Source: an uncultured Clostridiaceae bacterium (GTDB lineage Bacteria > Bacillota > Clostridia > TANB77 > CAG-508). From it: a DNA stretch of 64,000 nt. Both the position numbers and the translations under genes were made by a program. The notes under the pieces were generated by a model. That model did not search any database, was not told where the DNA came from, and saw only the letters and a program-made list of their open reading frames with translations. The stretch spans positions 23,486-87,485 of the forward strand of contig CANRSN010000006.1 in assembly GCA_947642455.1 (NCBI GenBank). Direction: 5' to 3'. How positions within the stretch are numbered: position 1 is the first letter of the stretch; each line of letters begins with the position of its first letter. Below, one piece after another: positions 26,590-35,683 of the stretch.

Positions 26590-27294
26590 TTATTGTACCT
26601 TTGAACTTTTAAATTCTGCAAGTCTTGCTTCATATGCTTCCATTGCTATTTTTTCAAACTTCAATTCTGGATTTTCCACACCCATAAGTTTCATTAAGTA
26701 TTTAGTAAATAATGGATTAATAATTAATATTGGACCGATTATATAAGTACCTATAAAATTATTTTTTCTTATGCCTTCTAATTTACTTTCTTTATTTAAG
26801 CCAATTCCTTTTTGAGTTTCGAAAAAGTATTTATCTTCGTTGTTTCCATATAGAAAACTAAAAGTTGCCTTAAAACCAACTATTTCTATATTTTCAACTT
26901 CTCCTAATACCATTCCATTATATCTGTTTAGCATATCTCTTTTTGCATGAACATCAAAAATTCCTACTGCTTCTATTTTTGAGCCATCTTCATTTTCTAT
27001 GTATTCTCCTAAAACTTCTAAAGCATTGCCTGTAAATAAAAATATTGTATTATTTTCTATTAGTTCTTGTATTCTCTCTTTGTATGGTAATAATTTTTTT
27101 ATAACTTTTTCTTGAGTCCTTTCTTTCATAGGACCTAAATATATTAAGTCTACTTTTTCTTTTGCAAATACTGGTTCTTCTGCTAAAGATGTCTCTATGA
27201 ATTCTGCTTCTGGCATACACTGTTTAAGATATCTCATATTTTGTGTATCTCCATATAAATTGCAAAATTCTGGAAATAGTACTTCTATTTTCAT
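26590..27294 (-). CDS. gatD: GatD-like glutamine amidotransferase with catalytic residues missing
   Basis: GatD supplies ammonia to MurT to amidate lipid II glutamate. The 234 residues follow the GatD fold: CNLYGDTQNMRYLKQ, DLIYLGPMKERTQ, NGMVLGEVEN and IGTYIIGPILIINP. However, the nucleophile region reads FLFTGNALEVLG with no cysteine, where active enzymes have a CGG-x-Q-x-LG elbow. GTYIIGP has isoleucine where the active-site histidine (GTYLHGP type) is expected. It may therefore be a structural or regulatory partner rather than a working glutaminase. It follows murT by 48 bases. Confidence 0.8.
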   Translation of the reverse strand: MKIEVLFPEFCNLYGDTQNMRYLKQCMPEAEFIETSLAEEPVFAKEKVDLIYLGPMKERTQEKVIKKLLPYKERIQELIENNTIFLFTGNALEVLGEYIENEDGSKIEAVGIFDVHAKRDMLNRYNGMVLGEVENIEIVGFKATFSFLYGNNEDKYFFETQKGIGLNKESKLEGIRKNNFIGTYIIGPILIINPLFTKYLMKLMGVENPELKFEKIAMEAYEARLAEFKSSKVQ

Positions 27295-27342
27295 ATTACT
27301 CTCTTCCTTTCACTTATTTAAGCAAGTTTTACTATATTTATA

Positions 27343-28716
27343 TTAACCTTTTTGAATCTTTTCTTTTATTTTAGCTTTTACTTTTTCTGCTGTTTGAACT
27401 GTATATACATCATATAATATAAATATTTTATTTATTTCATCTAATTTTAAATGTTTTACTGCATCTACTTCTTTTTGTTCAAAACTTATTTTTTCTTCTG
27501 GAACTCCCGCTATAAGTAAACGCAAATAATGGTCTTTCGCTCTTACTCCACCTATAATAATTTGTTTTATACTTTCATCATTTAATAGTTCATAATCTGC
27601 ATCATATATCCATGCCATGTTTTCTGTAGACTCTTTTGCATCAAAATAGTCATCTAGATTTAACATTACAGCCTTTTTTCCTTCTGCTTGTTTTATATAG
27701 TCAAATGTCCTTGAACATGCAATGGCATTTTGACCTTTTGCCAAATACATTACTACCCTTTTATCATCCATTTGTTCTTCTTTATATCTTGTTTCTACAA
27801 TACTAAAGTCATAGAATACGTCTTTTATTTTACCACTAGATATTCCAAACTCTGAAAGTACTGCTATTGCAGCAACCATATTGTATATGTTAATTATATT
27901 GTTACTTATTAATTTGTAATTAGTTTTTCCATGTTTTGTTTTTACCTCTATTATACAGTTTTCTATATCTAGATTTGCACCTAAATAATCGATTTCTGGT
28001 GATTTGAACGAACAGTTTGGGCAATATGCCTTACCTATATGATGATAATGTACATATTCATATTTTAATTTAGAATCACAAATAGGGCATGTCCTTATAT
28101 CTCTTGATAAGTTATTGCTTTCTTGTGTATCTGTTTTTAATTTGTCTATTCCAAAATACACCTTTTCTTTATTTTCTGGACCTATACTGCAACATATTAA
28201 GTCATCGGCATTTAATATTAGTTTAGATTCTTTTGGTATTGCTGAATTTATTATATCTACTATGAAATCTGTATGTGCATTTCTTTTTATTGAATCTCTA
28301 AAAATATTTGTACACAATATATAGTCTGGCTTAATGTATGGATATACCTTTTTAGAACTTCTTTCATCTATTTCTAATACTGCTACATTTTTTGTTGTTC
28401 TTCCTAAAAGATCTGCTCCATTTAACAAACTACTTGCTATTCCTGCATTTACATTTGAACCTATTCTATTATTTAATGTAGTATATCCACATTGTTCTAA
28501 TGCATCTATTAATAAATTACTTACTGTAGTTTTTCCATTTGTTCCTGTTACAGCAATTACTTTTTCTGGCTTTTCTATCATTCCCATAAAGTCTGGGCAT
28601 ATTGCTAATGCAATTTTCCCTGGCATGAAAGATGCGTTTCTTTTTACTGCTGTTAATAATTCTGATATAAATTTTGCTCCCCATAGAGCTATATAAAATT
28701 TAAAAGTTTTTTTCAT
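27343..28716 (-). CDS. murT: MurT-like lipid II isoglutaminyl synthase, Mur-ligase subunit
   Basis: The 457-residue Mur-ligase family enzyme has an ATP loop VIAVTGTNGKTTVSNLL, the IRNAHTDF-like segment RDSIKRNAHTDF, and a zinc-ribbon insert C-P-I-C ... Y-C-P-N-C (about residues 207-234). The C-terminal MurT domain (formerly DUF1727) has NAIACSRTFDYI and ILYDVYTVQTA. It lies directly upstream of gatD, as in other Firmicutes. With GatD apparently inactive, ammonia may come from elsewhere. Confidence 0.88.
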   Translation of the reverse strand: MKKTFKFYIALWGAKFISELLTAVKRNASFMPGKIALAICPDFMGMIEKPEKVIAVTGTNGKTTVSNLLIDALEQCGYTTLNNRIGSNVNAGIASSLLNGADLLGRTTKNVAVLEIDERSSKKVYPYIKPDYILCTNIFRDSIKRNAHTDFIVDIINSAIPKESKLILNADDLICCSIGPENKEKVYFGIDKLKTDTQESNNLSRDIRTCPICDSKLKYEYVHYHHIGKAYCPNCSFKSPEIDYLGANLDIENCIIEVKTKHGKTNYKLISNNIINIYNMVAAIAVLSEFGISSGKIKDVFYDFSIVETRYKEEQMDDKRVVMYLAKGQNAIACSRTFDYIKQAEGKKAVMLNLDDYFDAKESTENMAWIYDADYELLNDESIKQIIIGGVRAKDHYLRLLIAGVPEEKISFEQKEVDAVKHLKLDEINKIFILYDVYTVQTAEKVKAKIKEKIQKG

Positions 28717-28784
28717 ATTGTTCTAACTTCCCTTACTATATTTTTTTATGATTACTCTAAAATTAATATTTTTTAATTATAATT

Positions 28785-30041
28785 TTAGTTTAATACTTCT
28801 TTAATACTTTGTTTAATTATTTCTAAACCTTTTAGTAGTAATTCTTCTTCTATTAAAAGTGAAGGCATTATTTTTAATACTGAATCATTACTTCCTGCAA
28901 GTTCTATTATTAAATTTTTTTCAAAGCATTTATCTAATACTTCTCTTGCTAATTTTCCATTGTTAAATTCAATTCCCCAAGAAAGCCCTATCCCTCTTAT
29001 TTGCATATTTTCTTTTAATAATGGTTTAATTTCTTTTTGTAGATATTCATCTACTATTTTTTCTTTTTGTTTTACTATGTTTGGTATATTTTGTTCTACT
29101 GTCATTTCTAATGCTGCTAATGCTGCTACCATTGAAAGTTGACACCCTCTAAATGTTCCATTGTGTTCTCCTGGTTTAAATATATCTAATTCCCTTTTTA
29201 AAAGTGTAACTGCAAATGGTATACCATATCCTCCTATTGATTTTGACATACATACTATGTCTGGTACTATATTTGCTCTTTCAAATGAAAAGAAAGTTCC
29301 ACTTCTTGAACAACCTATTTGTACTTCATCACATATTAGTAATATTTCATATTTATCACAGAAATTTCTTAAATCTTGTAAAAATTCTTTAGAAAATACA
29401 TGTATTCCACCTTCTTGTTGTACTGTTTCTATAATTATTGCTGCTGGTTTTTCATATCCTGAATGATCATCTTCTAACAGTTTTTCCATATATTTTATTG
29501 TATCAAAGTTTCCATCCATAAAGTGTGGTGCTGGTATATGTACAGAATTTGCATTTAATGATACTCCAGCTGCTTTTCTTGCCATTTCTTCTGTTGTTAA
29601 TGCTAATGCTCCTAGAGTCATTCCATGAAATGCTCCTGTAAATGCCCATATGTCTTGTCTTTGTGTTACTTTTCTTGCAAGTTTTAATGCTACTTCTATT
29701 GAGTTTGTTCCTGTTGGTCCTGGAAATATGATTTTGTAATCAAGATTTCTTGGTTTTAATATTTTATTTTGAAAATAATTTATAAATTTTTCTTTTGGTA
29801 GTGCATACATATCTAATGAATGTATAATTCCATCTTCTTCTAAGTATTTTATTAGTTTTTCTTTTATATAATCTGGATTATGCCCATAGTTTAATGCTCC
29901 TGCACCATCAAAAAAATCTAAATATTCATTTCCTTCTATATCTTTATATATTGACCCTTTTGCATATACTAGCTCTATTGGCCATTTTCTACAATAACCC
30001 CTTATATTAGATTCATATTCTTCAAATACTTCTTTTCCCAT
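28785..30041 (-). CDS. Class III PLP aminotransferase, diaminobutyrate-2-oxoglutarate type (EctB-like)
   Basis: The 418 residues show PGPTGTNSIEVALKLAR, GAFHGMTLGALALTT, IIETVQQEGG, LLICDEVQIGCSRSG with the PLP aspartate, CMSKSIGGYG with the PLP lysine, and HNGTFRGCQLSM. This pattern is closest to EctB/diaminobutyrate transaminases. The ectA and ectC genes are not beside it, so the substrate may be diaminobutyrate for another product or a different omega-amino acid. It is monocistronic in this view. Confidence 0.75.
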   Translation of the reverse strand: MGKEVFEEYESNIRGYCRKWPIELVYAKGSIYKDIEGNEYLDFFDGAGALNYGHNPDYIKEKLIKYLEEDGIIHSLDMYALPKEKFINYFQNKILKPRNLDYKIIFPGPTGTNSIEVALKLARKVTQRQDIWAFTGAFHGMTLGALALTTEEMARKAAGVSLNANSVHIPAPHFMDGNFDTIKYMEKLLEDDHSGYEKPAAIIIETVQQEGGIHVFSKEFLQDLRNFCDKYEILLICDEVQIGCSRSGTFFSFERANIVPDIVCMSKSIGGYGIPFAVTLLKRELDIFKPGEHNGTFRGCQLSMVAALAALEMTVEQNIPNIVKQKEKIVDEYLQKEIKPLLKENMQIRGIGLSWGIEFNNGKLAREVLDKCFEKNLIIELAGSNDSVLKIMPSLLIEEELLLKGLEIIKQSIKEVLN

Positions 30042-30164
30042 TTCATTTTTTCCTTTCCTTTTTGTTATATATTACCTTTTCTTTATATTTCCGTTTATAT
30101 TTTACATTTATTTTACATTTTTATCAAGTATATTTGCTATTATTTTTGTAAAATATATCAATAT

Positions 30165-30245
30165 GTTACAATTCACAGTTTGTAAAATTATATATTTTAG
30201 ACAATATAATATTGCCTAAATAGAAATCGGTCTGTGAATTATAAC
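30165..30245. repeat. Core-less palindromic element (outer arms only)
   Basis: GTTACAATTCACAGTTTGTA...TCTGTGAATTATAAC with TTTTAGACAATATAATATTG CCTAAA in the middle equals the arms of the 16.4-kb copy with the whole core and its flanking AT arm missing. Confidence 0.75.
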
Positions 30246-30331
30246 AAATAGAAAATAGTTACTAAAAAATTTATAAGTTTTGCCATATTCATATGAATAT
30301 GGCAAATTTGTAAAAAGCTCTTTACTATGTA

Positions 30332-30583
30332 TTAGTTAGTTTGCATTTTATTTTCTATTTTGTACAAGAAGTTTTCAATATTTGATAATCTCATTTCAAA
30401 CACTTGATTTGTCATATCATCAATTTGATTATACTCTTGCAATTTCATTAGTTTTTTCATGTTTGTGGCATGATTCTTTTGTAATAGCTCTAATATGTTT
30501 TTCTGCTCTTTTCTTATTTCATTTATAACTACATTTATTTCTTCGATTTGGTATTTGATTTTACTTTCTTCATTTACTGACAT
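30332..30583 (-). CDS. Small coiled-coil protein
   Basis: I start at MSVNEESKIKYQIEEINVVI since GAAAGAGGTGATTTT lies before this ATG, giving 83 residues. The sequence is almost wholly helical with heptad-like spacing (NVVINEIRKEQKNILELLQ, MRLSNIENFLYKIENKM). There are no cysteines or membrane segments. The product may dimerise. The family is not recognised; it resembles small proteins of mobile or phage regions. Confidence 0.55.
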   Translation of the reverse strand: MSVNEESKIKYQIEEINVVINEIRKEQKNILELLQKNHATNMKKLMKLQEYNQIDDMTNQVFEMRLSNIENFLYKIENKMQTN

Positions 30584-30705
30584 AAAATCACCTCTTTCGA
30601 AACTTATATTAATAATTGTAGCACTAGAAATGAACATAGTCAATAAAAAATCGAAAACTTGTTTAGCTTTTTGTAATTATTTAGAGATATTATTCTATCT
30701 GCTGT

Positions 30706-30790
30706 ATTTTAATATCTATTTTTAGAAGTTTTACACAGGGAAGTTCCTACAATGGACATGACCTAGAGTGAACTGTGTTATTTATATTTA
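30706..30790. repeat. Truncated core remnant of the palindromic element
   Basis: AGTTTTACACAGGGAAGTTCC followed by ACAATGGACATGACCTAGAGTGAA is a decayed core; the GATTGGCGAAGCC part and right arm are lost. Confidence 0.65.
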
Positions 30791-30803
30791 TTTTGACATT
30801 CAG

Positions 30804-31877
30804 TTATATAATCTTTCCTCCTCCTAAAACTATATTGTCTAAATAAAACACTACAGATTGCCCTGCTGTTATTGCTCTTTGTGGCTCAGCAAATTCTACT
30901 TTTGCAATACTATTTTCAATATTTAAAATAGCCTTTGCCTCTTTGGCTCTATACCTTATTTTTGCCATAATACTTATAGGCTTTGTAAAATCTAAATCTA
31001 ATAAAAAATTTAATTCCTTTGCATATAATATTTTAGAATATAATTGTGTTTCTTCTCCAACAATTAGTTCATTTTTTTCTTTATTAAATCCTATAACATA
31101 TAGTGGTGATTTATAGGCTACTCCTAAACCCTTTCTTTGACCTATTGTATAATACATTAGTCCATTATGTTTCCCAAGAATTGTTCCATCTTTTAATACT
31201 ATATTTCCTTCTTGAGTTTCATTTTTTGTATTTTCTTGTAAGAATTTTCCGTAGTTATTGTCTGGTATAAAACAAATTTCTTGACTATCTTTTTTATTCG
31301 CTACTTTTAGTTTATATTTTTCTGCGATTTCTCTAACATCTTCTTTATTCTTAAATTTCTCTAATGGGAAAATCATTTTTGAAAGTACAGCTTTCGGAAT
31401 ACTATATAGGAAATATGTTTGATCTTTTGTATCTGAATCAGATTTTTTCATTACATATGAATTATATACTTCTGAATACTCTATTCTTGCATAATGACCT
31501 GTTGAAATATAGTCACATCCTAATTCTAATGCTTTATTATAAAAAGCTCCAAATTTTAGATATTTGTTGCATTCTATACATGGGTTAGGCGTTTTACAGT
31601 TTTTGTAGCATTCTATGAAGTCGTTTATTACATATTTTTTAAATTCTTTTTCACAATTTAGAACATGATGTGGAATATTTAGCTGCTCGCAAACCCTTTT
31701 TGCATCATATATTATGTTAGAAGAGCCACAAGCTCCGCTTTCTTGTATATTTTTTTTATCTTCCCATAACTTCATTGTTGCTCCAATTACTTCATACCCC
31801 ATCTGTTTTAATATTATGGCAGATACTGAACTGTCTACTCCTCCACTCATTCCTAATAAAACTTTTCCTTTATTCAC
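30804..31877 (-). CDS. mnmA: tRNA 2-thiouridylase MnmA
   Basis: It thiolates U34 of Lys, Glu and Gln tRNAs. The 357 residues show the PP-loop LLGMSGGVDSSVSA, the catalytic CIECNKYLKFG and GHYARI, KDQTYFLYSI, SQEICFIPDN, and the C-terminal beta barrel with KIRYRA. It starts with GTG after AGTAGAGGTAGCAAGTA. aspS lies 12 bases upstream, so the two are co-transcribed. Confidence 0.95.
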   Translation of the reverse strand: MNKGKVLLGMSGGVDSSVSAIILKQMGYEVIGATMKLWEDKKNIQESGACGSSNIIYDAKRVCEQLNIPHHVLNCEKEFKKYVINDFIECYKNCKTPNPCIECNKYLKFGAFYNKALELGCDYISTGHYARIEYSEVYNSYVMKKSDSDTKDQTYFLYSIPKAVLSKMIFPLEKFKNKEDVREIAEKYKLKVANKKDSQEICFIPDNNYGKFLQENTKNETQEGNIVLKDGTILGKHNGLMYYTIGQRKGLGVAYKSPLYVIGFNKEKNELIVGEETQLYSKILYAKELNFLLDLDFTKPISIMAKIRYRAKEAKAILNIENSIAKVEFAEPQRAITAGQSVVFYLDNIVLGGGKII

Positions 31878-31889
31878 TACTTGCTACCT

Positions 31890-33659
31890 CTACTCTACTA
31901 TTTTTATATGTACTTCATCTAATTGTTCTTTTGTTACTCTACTTGGTGCTCCCATTAAAACATCTCTTGCTTTTTTATTTTTCGGAAATGCTATTATTTC
32001 TCTTAAATTGTCTTCATTTGCTATAAGCATTATCATTCTATCTACTCCTGGGGCAGCTCCTGCATGTGGTGGTGTTCCATATTGGAATGCTTTATATAAT
32101 GCTCCAAATCTAGTTTCTACTTCTTTTTCATCATATCCTGCTATTTCAAATGCTTTTATCATAAGCTCTGGGTCATGATTTCTAACAGCACCTGATGCTA
32201 CTTCATATCCATTACATACTACATCATATTGGTATGCTAATATTTCTAATGGATCTTTTGTTGTTAATGCTTCCATTCCACCTTGTGGCATTGAAAATGG
32301 ATTATGGTTAAAGTCTATTTTTCCTTCTTCTTCGTTGTATTCATACATTGGGAAGTCTACTATAAAACAAAATCTGTATACATCTTTTTCTAATAGCTCT
32401 AAACATTTTCCTAGTTCTATTCTAATTAACCCAGCTATTTTCTGTGTTTTTTCTAGTTGTTCGTCTGCTATAAAGAAAACGCTGTCTCCTGTTTTTACTC
32501 CATATTTATTAAATAATTCATTTTGTATTTGCTCTGTTATGAATTTTGCAATTCCTCCTATTGCTCCTTCTTCTGTAAATTTAACCCAGCCTAATCCTTT
32601 TGCTCCTGCTTCTTCTACTGCAAATTCTGCCATGTTGTCAAAGAATTTCCTTCCTTGTTTTGCTCCATCTTGCACTACTATTGCTTTTATTATTTTTCCT
32701 TTAAATGCGTTGAACTCTGTTTCTTTGAAAATATTTGTTACATCTTGTATTATAAGTGGATTTCTTAAATCTGGTTTGTCTATTCCGTATTTCTCCATTG
32801 CTTCTTTATATGGTATTTTTATAAATGGTCCTTCATCTACTTTCCAATTTGTAAATTTTTTGAATGTTGATGTAAATATTTCTTCTAATACTACAAATAC
32901 ATCTTCTTGTGTTGCAAAACTCATTTCAAAGTCTAATTGATAAAATTCGCCTGGTGCTCTATCTGCTCTAGGATCTTCATCTCTAAAACATGGTGCAATT
33001 TGAAAATATTTGTCAAAACCTGATACCATAAGTAATTGCTTAAATTGTTGTGGTGCTTGTGGTAAAGCATAAAACTCCCCTTGGTGTAGTCTACTTGGTA
33101 CTAAAAAATCCCTTGCTCCTTCTGGTGATGAATTTGCAAGTATTGGTGTTTGTATTTCACTAAATCCTAATTCGTCCATTTTGTCTCTTAATGCTTTTAA
33201 TATTTTTGAACGTAATAAGATGTTATTATGTATTTTGTTGTTTCTTAAGTCTAAAAATCTGTATTCTAGACGTAAATCTTCTTTAACAGATGATATATCT
33301 GCTTTTTCTGAGTTTACTTCAAATGGTAATATATTTTTACATTTTCCTAATATTTTTATACTGCTTACTTCTATTTCTATTTCTCCTGTAGGTATTTTGC
33401 TATTTTTACTTGAACGTTCTATTACTACTCCCTCTACTGATATTACACACTCTGTTACTAAGTTTTTTGCTATTTCTTGTAATTCTTCATTATTTTCTGA
33501 TATTACTATTTGTGTTATTCCAAATTGATCTCTTAAGTCTATAAATTTCATTGCTCCTAAGTTTCTTATTCTTTGTACCCAACCTGATATTTTTACTGTT
33601 TCTCCTACATTTTTTATGTTTAACTCTCCACATGTATGGTTTCTATATATATTATCCAT
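31890..33659 (-). CDS. aspS: Aspartyl-tRNA synthetase
   Basis: This is a class IIb synthetase of 589 residues. Features are the N-terminal OB fold (GWVQRIRNLGAMKFIDLRD), motif 2 FRDEDPRADR, the bacterial GAD insert (about 285-405) and motif 3 GAAPGVDRMIMLI. There is no sign of a damaged site. AGAAAGGAAGTATATAA precedes the ATG. A large gene-free palindrome region lies upstream. Confidence 0.95.
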   Translation of the reverse strand: MDNIYRNHTCGELNIKNVGETVKISGWVQRIRNLGAMKFIDLRDQFGITQIVISENNEELQEIAKNLVTECVISVEGVVIERSSKNSKIPTGEIEIEVSSIKILGKCKNILPFEVNSEKADISSVKEDLRLEYRFLDLRNNKIHNNILLRSKILKALRDKMDELGFSEIQTPILANSSPEGARDFLVPSRLHQGEFYALPQAPQQFKQLLMVSGFDKYFQIAPCFRDEDPRADRAPGEFYQLDFEMSFATQEDVFVVLEEIFTSTFKKFTNWKVDEGPFIKIPYKEAMEKYGIDKPDLRNPLIIQDVTNIFKETEFNAFKGKIIKAIVVQDGAKQGRKFFDNMAEFAVEEAGAKGLGWVKFTEEGAIGGIAKFITEQIQNELFNKYGVKTGDSVFFIADEQLEKTQKIAGLIRIELGKCLELLEKDVYRFCFIVDFPMYEYNEEEGKIDFNHNPFSMPQGGMEALTTKDPLEILAYQYDVVCNGYEVASGAVRNHDPELMIKAFEIAGYDEKEVETRFGALYKAFQYGTPPHAGAAPGVDRMIMLIANEDNLREIIAFPKNKKARDVLMGAPSRVTKEQLDEVHIKIVE

Positions 33660-33791
33660 TTATATACTTCCTTTCTGTTTGTTTTCTATAAAATTATACA
33701 TTCTTAATGGCTAAAAGTCAAGAACAAAAGAGGTATGACGAAAATAATAAGTACAATTTGTGTTACTGTTCACTCTTTAATATATGTATTA

Positions 33792-33924
33792 GTCTACAAA
33801 CTTTATATGTATATATTTTGCAACGATTTTGTGGGGACCTTCTTAGAAAATGTTTGAGCGATTAGCGAATTACATTTTCTTAGATGGGGAAGTGAAAAAA
33901 TATATACATATAAAGTTTGTAGAC
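33792..33924. repeat. Palindrome with divergent core
   Basis: Arms GTCTACAAACTTTATATGTA pair with TACATATAAAGTTTGTAGAC. The inner part holds GAGCGATTAGCGAA, close to the main core GAGCGATTGGCGAA, and its own stem AGAAAATGT/ACATTTTCT. Confidence 0.7.
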
Positions 33925-33954
33925 GGATTAACTCGTGCAGTATGAACATTAACC

Positions 33955-34288
33955 AATTTGTTATATTTCACAGATTAAAATCAGAAGCATATAAGTACTA
34001 TAATATTTTTTAAGTTTCGGTATTTTTTTGATACTAAGTTTTAGTCTATATTTAATAAAATTTACACAGAATATTAATATTTATTTTTAAAAAGTTCTGC
34101 GCAGGGAAGCTCCTATAGTAGAAGCGACCCTAGGCGATTGGCGAAGCCAGTAAAGAACTTTGAAAAAATAAATATTCATATTTGTGTATGATCTAAATTA
34201 AAGCCTAAAACTTGGTGTTAAAAAATACCGAAACTTAAATGTTATAGTACTTAAGTGAATGTTATATCCGTGAAATATGACAAATTGT
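33955..34288. repeat. Nested palindromic element, copy 6 (core subtype GTAGAAGCGACCC)
   Basis: CAATTTGTTATATTTCAC pairs with GTGAAATATGACAAATTG, then AAGTACTATAA with TTATAGTACTT, then TTTAAGTTTCGGTATTTTTT with its mirror, then the core (AGTTCTGCGCAGGGAAGCTCC to AAAGAACTTTG). Three nested arm layers make a palindrome of over 330 bases. Confidence 0.88.
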
Positions 34289-34310
34289 ACTCTTTTTAAT
34301 TATTATTGAA

Positions 34311-34339
34311 TTGACATAATATAGAAGAAGTGTTATACT
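34311..34339 (+). promoter_or_regulatory. Consensus promoter of the plus-strand zinc-ribbon-like gene
   Basis: TTGACA and TATACT are separated by exactly 17 bases, the best consensus in the window. A small hairpin GAAGGA-AAAATA-TCCTTC (34362-34379) and AACAGGAGGAAAACGT precede the ATG. Confidence 0.7.
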
Positions 34340-34423
34340 ATTACTATATTTATATAATTGTGAAGGAAAAATATCCTTCATTGTACCTACAAACATTTTT
34401 TATATTAAACAGGAGGAAAACGT

Positions 34424-35475
34424 ATGTACGAAAACATCTATACCTATTGGGAACACATCAATGAAAAATCTATTTACTTACTTTTTAAACCTAATTTTCA
34501 AAAAGCACTTACTATATTTGATGAAAAATATAAACTCTTATCAGATGGCAAAATAATAATTAAAAACAATAGTTGTAACAACTATGTATATGTATCAAAA
34601 AATGCATCTTGGTTATTAGAAGATGATGGTTATGGTTTTATTCTGTTTGTAACAGAAGCCACATGTAATATTTCATCTCCTTTAGGTGATGCATGGAATA
34701 AAGAATTTAATCGGATGCTGCAAAATGCGAAAAAGGATTATTATAACAAAAAAAGAAGGAAATACGCCTATATTTTTATGATTCTGATAATGATAAATTA
34801 CAAATATGTCCTATGTGTATAGATTATTGTTCCAATAAGTATGCCTATGACTTAAGAAGCTTTCACTTGGATTCGTATTGTGCAATTGATAAACGATATT
34901 CTAAACCAGATAAAAGCTGCTTTATTCTTGGAAGAATTAGAAAAACGATAGGGCTGAAAAATCCTAAATTACTGAGTTTTATTGAGCCAGTTCATACAAT
35001 TGACTTGGACTTTGAAAAAGATAAGTGGGATTTTGAAAACTACACTTATAACGCAAAATTAGAAGATTTGAAGAATGTTTTACTTAGCTTATTATGCTTC
35101 TATATCTCAAAGAAGTTTGATACACTTGAGGTAATGAGAATAAGGGGTTATCTCAAAAATTATAAACTATCGCCACAAGAAGTTATTTTATATTTAAAAA
35201 ATAAAATCTGGGAAAACTTTAAAAAAGGAGATGTCAAAGAACTTAGAAAGCTTGATGAAGTTCTAAAAAAAGAGCAAGATTGTACAAATGTAAAATTTCA
35301 ACTTAGATTTAATGGTGATATAGAATGTGTTCCAAACAAGAACTTTATTGTAACATTTGAAAATGGCGAATTAGATCTTGTAACAGCTAAATGGGTATAT
35401 GATAATATTCACAATTGCACAAATGCAAAGGGAAGATATCTTGGTACTTTAAGAAATACTTACAATTTTTATTAA
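34424..35475 (+). pseudogene. Broken or recoded plus-strand gene, possible zinc-binding protein of unknown function
   Basis: The first frame (34424-34822) opens MYENIYTYWEHINEKSIYLL and contains VTEATCNISSPLGDAWNKEFN, then an in-frame CGG. A second frame (open from about 34747, ending at 35475) reads YDSDNDKLQICPMCIDYCSN and continues helical to LRNTYNFY. Skipping the C of CGG gives GCCKMRK...KKEGNTPIF, which meets the second frame after one more +1 step in a T-run near 34774-34779. Two +1 steps give 349 residues with cysteine pairs GCC and CPMC. Alternatively the CGG is read through and a single -1 change at the T-run joins the frames. It has a strong promoter and ribosome site. The family is unknown. 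It may be decaying or foreign. Confidence 0.45.
34712..34714 (+). other. In-frame CGG of the broken plus-strand gene
   Basis: Codons read GAA TTT AAT CGG ATG. The P-site codon is AAT, as at truA and prkC, but here the +1 reading alone does not reach the downstream frame, so support is weaker. Confidence 0.4.
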
Positions 35476-35514
35476 TTTATGTATTAGTAGGTATGTCCTA
35501 AAATAGGAACTTAA

Positions 35515-35584
35515 AATCAAAAAAATCTAGTGACTTCTAATGGCTAATTCAATAGCCTTGATTTCTCACTGGATTTTTTTGATT
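35515..35584 (+). terminator. Long-stem terminator after the plus-strand gene
   Basis: AATCAAAAAAATC-TAGTGA pairs with TCACT-GGATTTTTTTGATT, with an inner GGCTA/TAGCC stem. T-runs on both strands make it bidirectional. Confidence 0.65.
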
Positions 35585-35683
35585 CTATTTTTATGAGCAC
35601 ATAAGAGATTGACAATTTTATTGGTGGGCAACTTATATCTCTTTTTTCTATTTCACTATTTTTTACTCAAGCCTTATAGTATG

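Noticed and set aside
28785-30041. Calling the aminotransferase a full ectoine pathway gene
   Set aside because: ectA and ectC are absent beside it, so only the aminotransferase class is supported.
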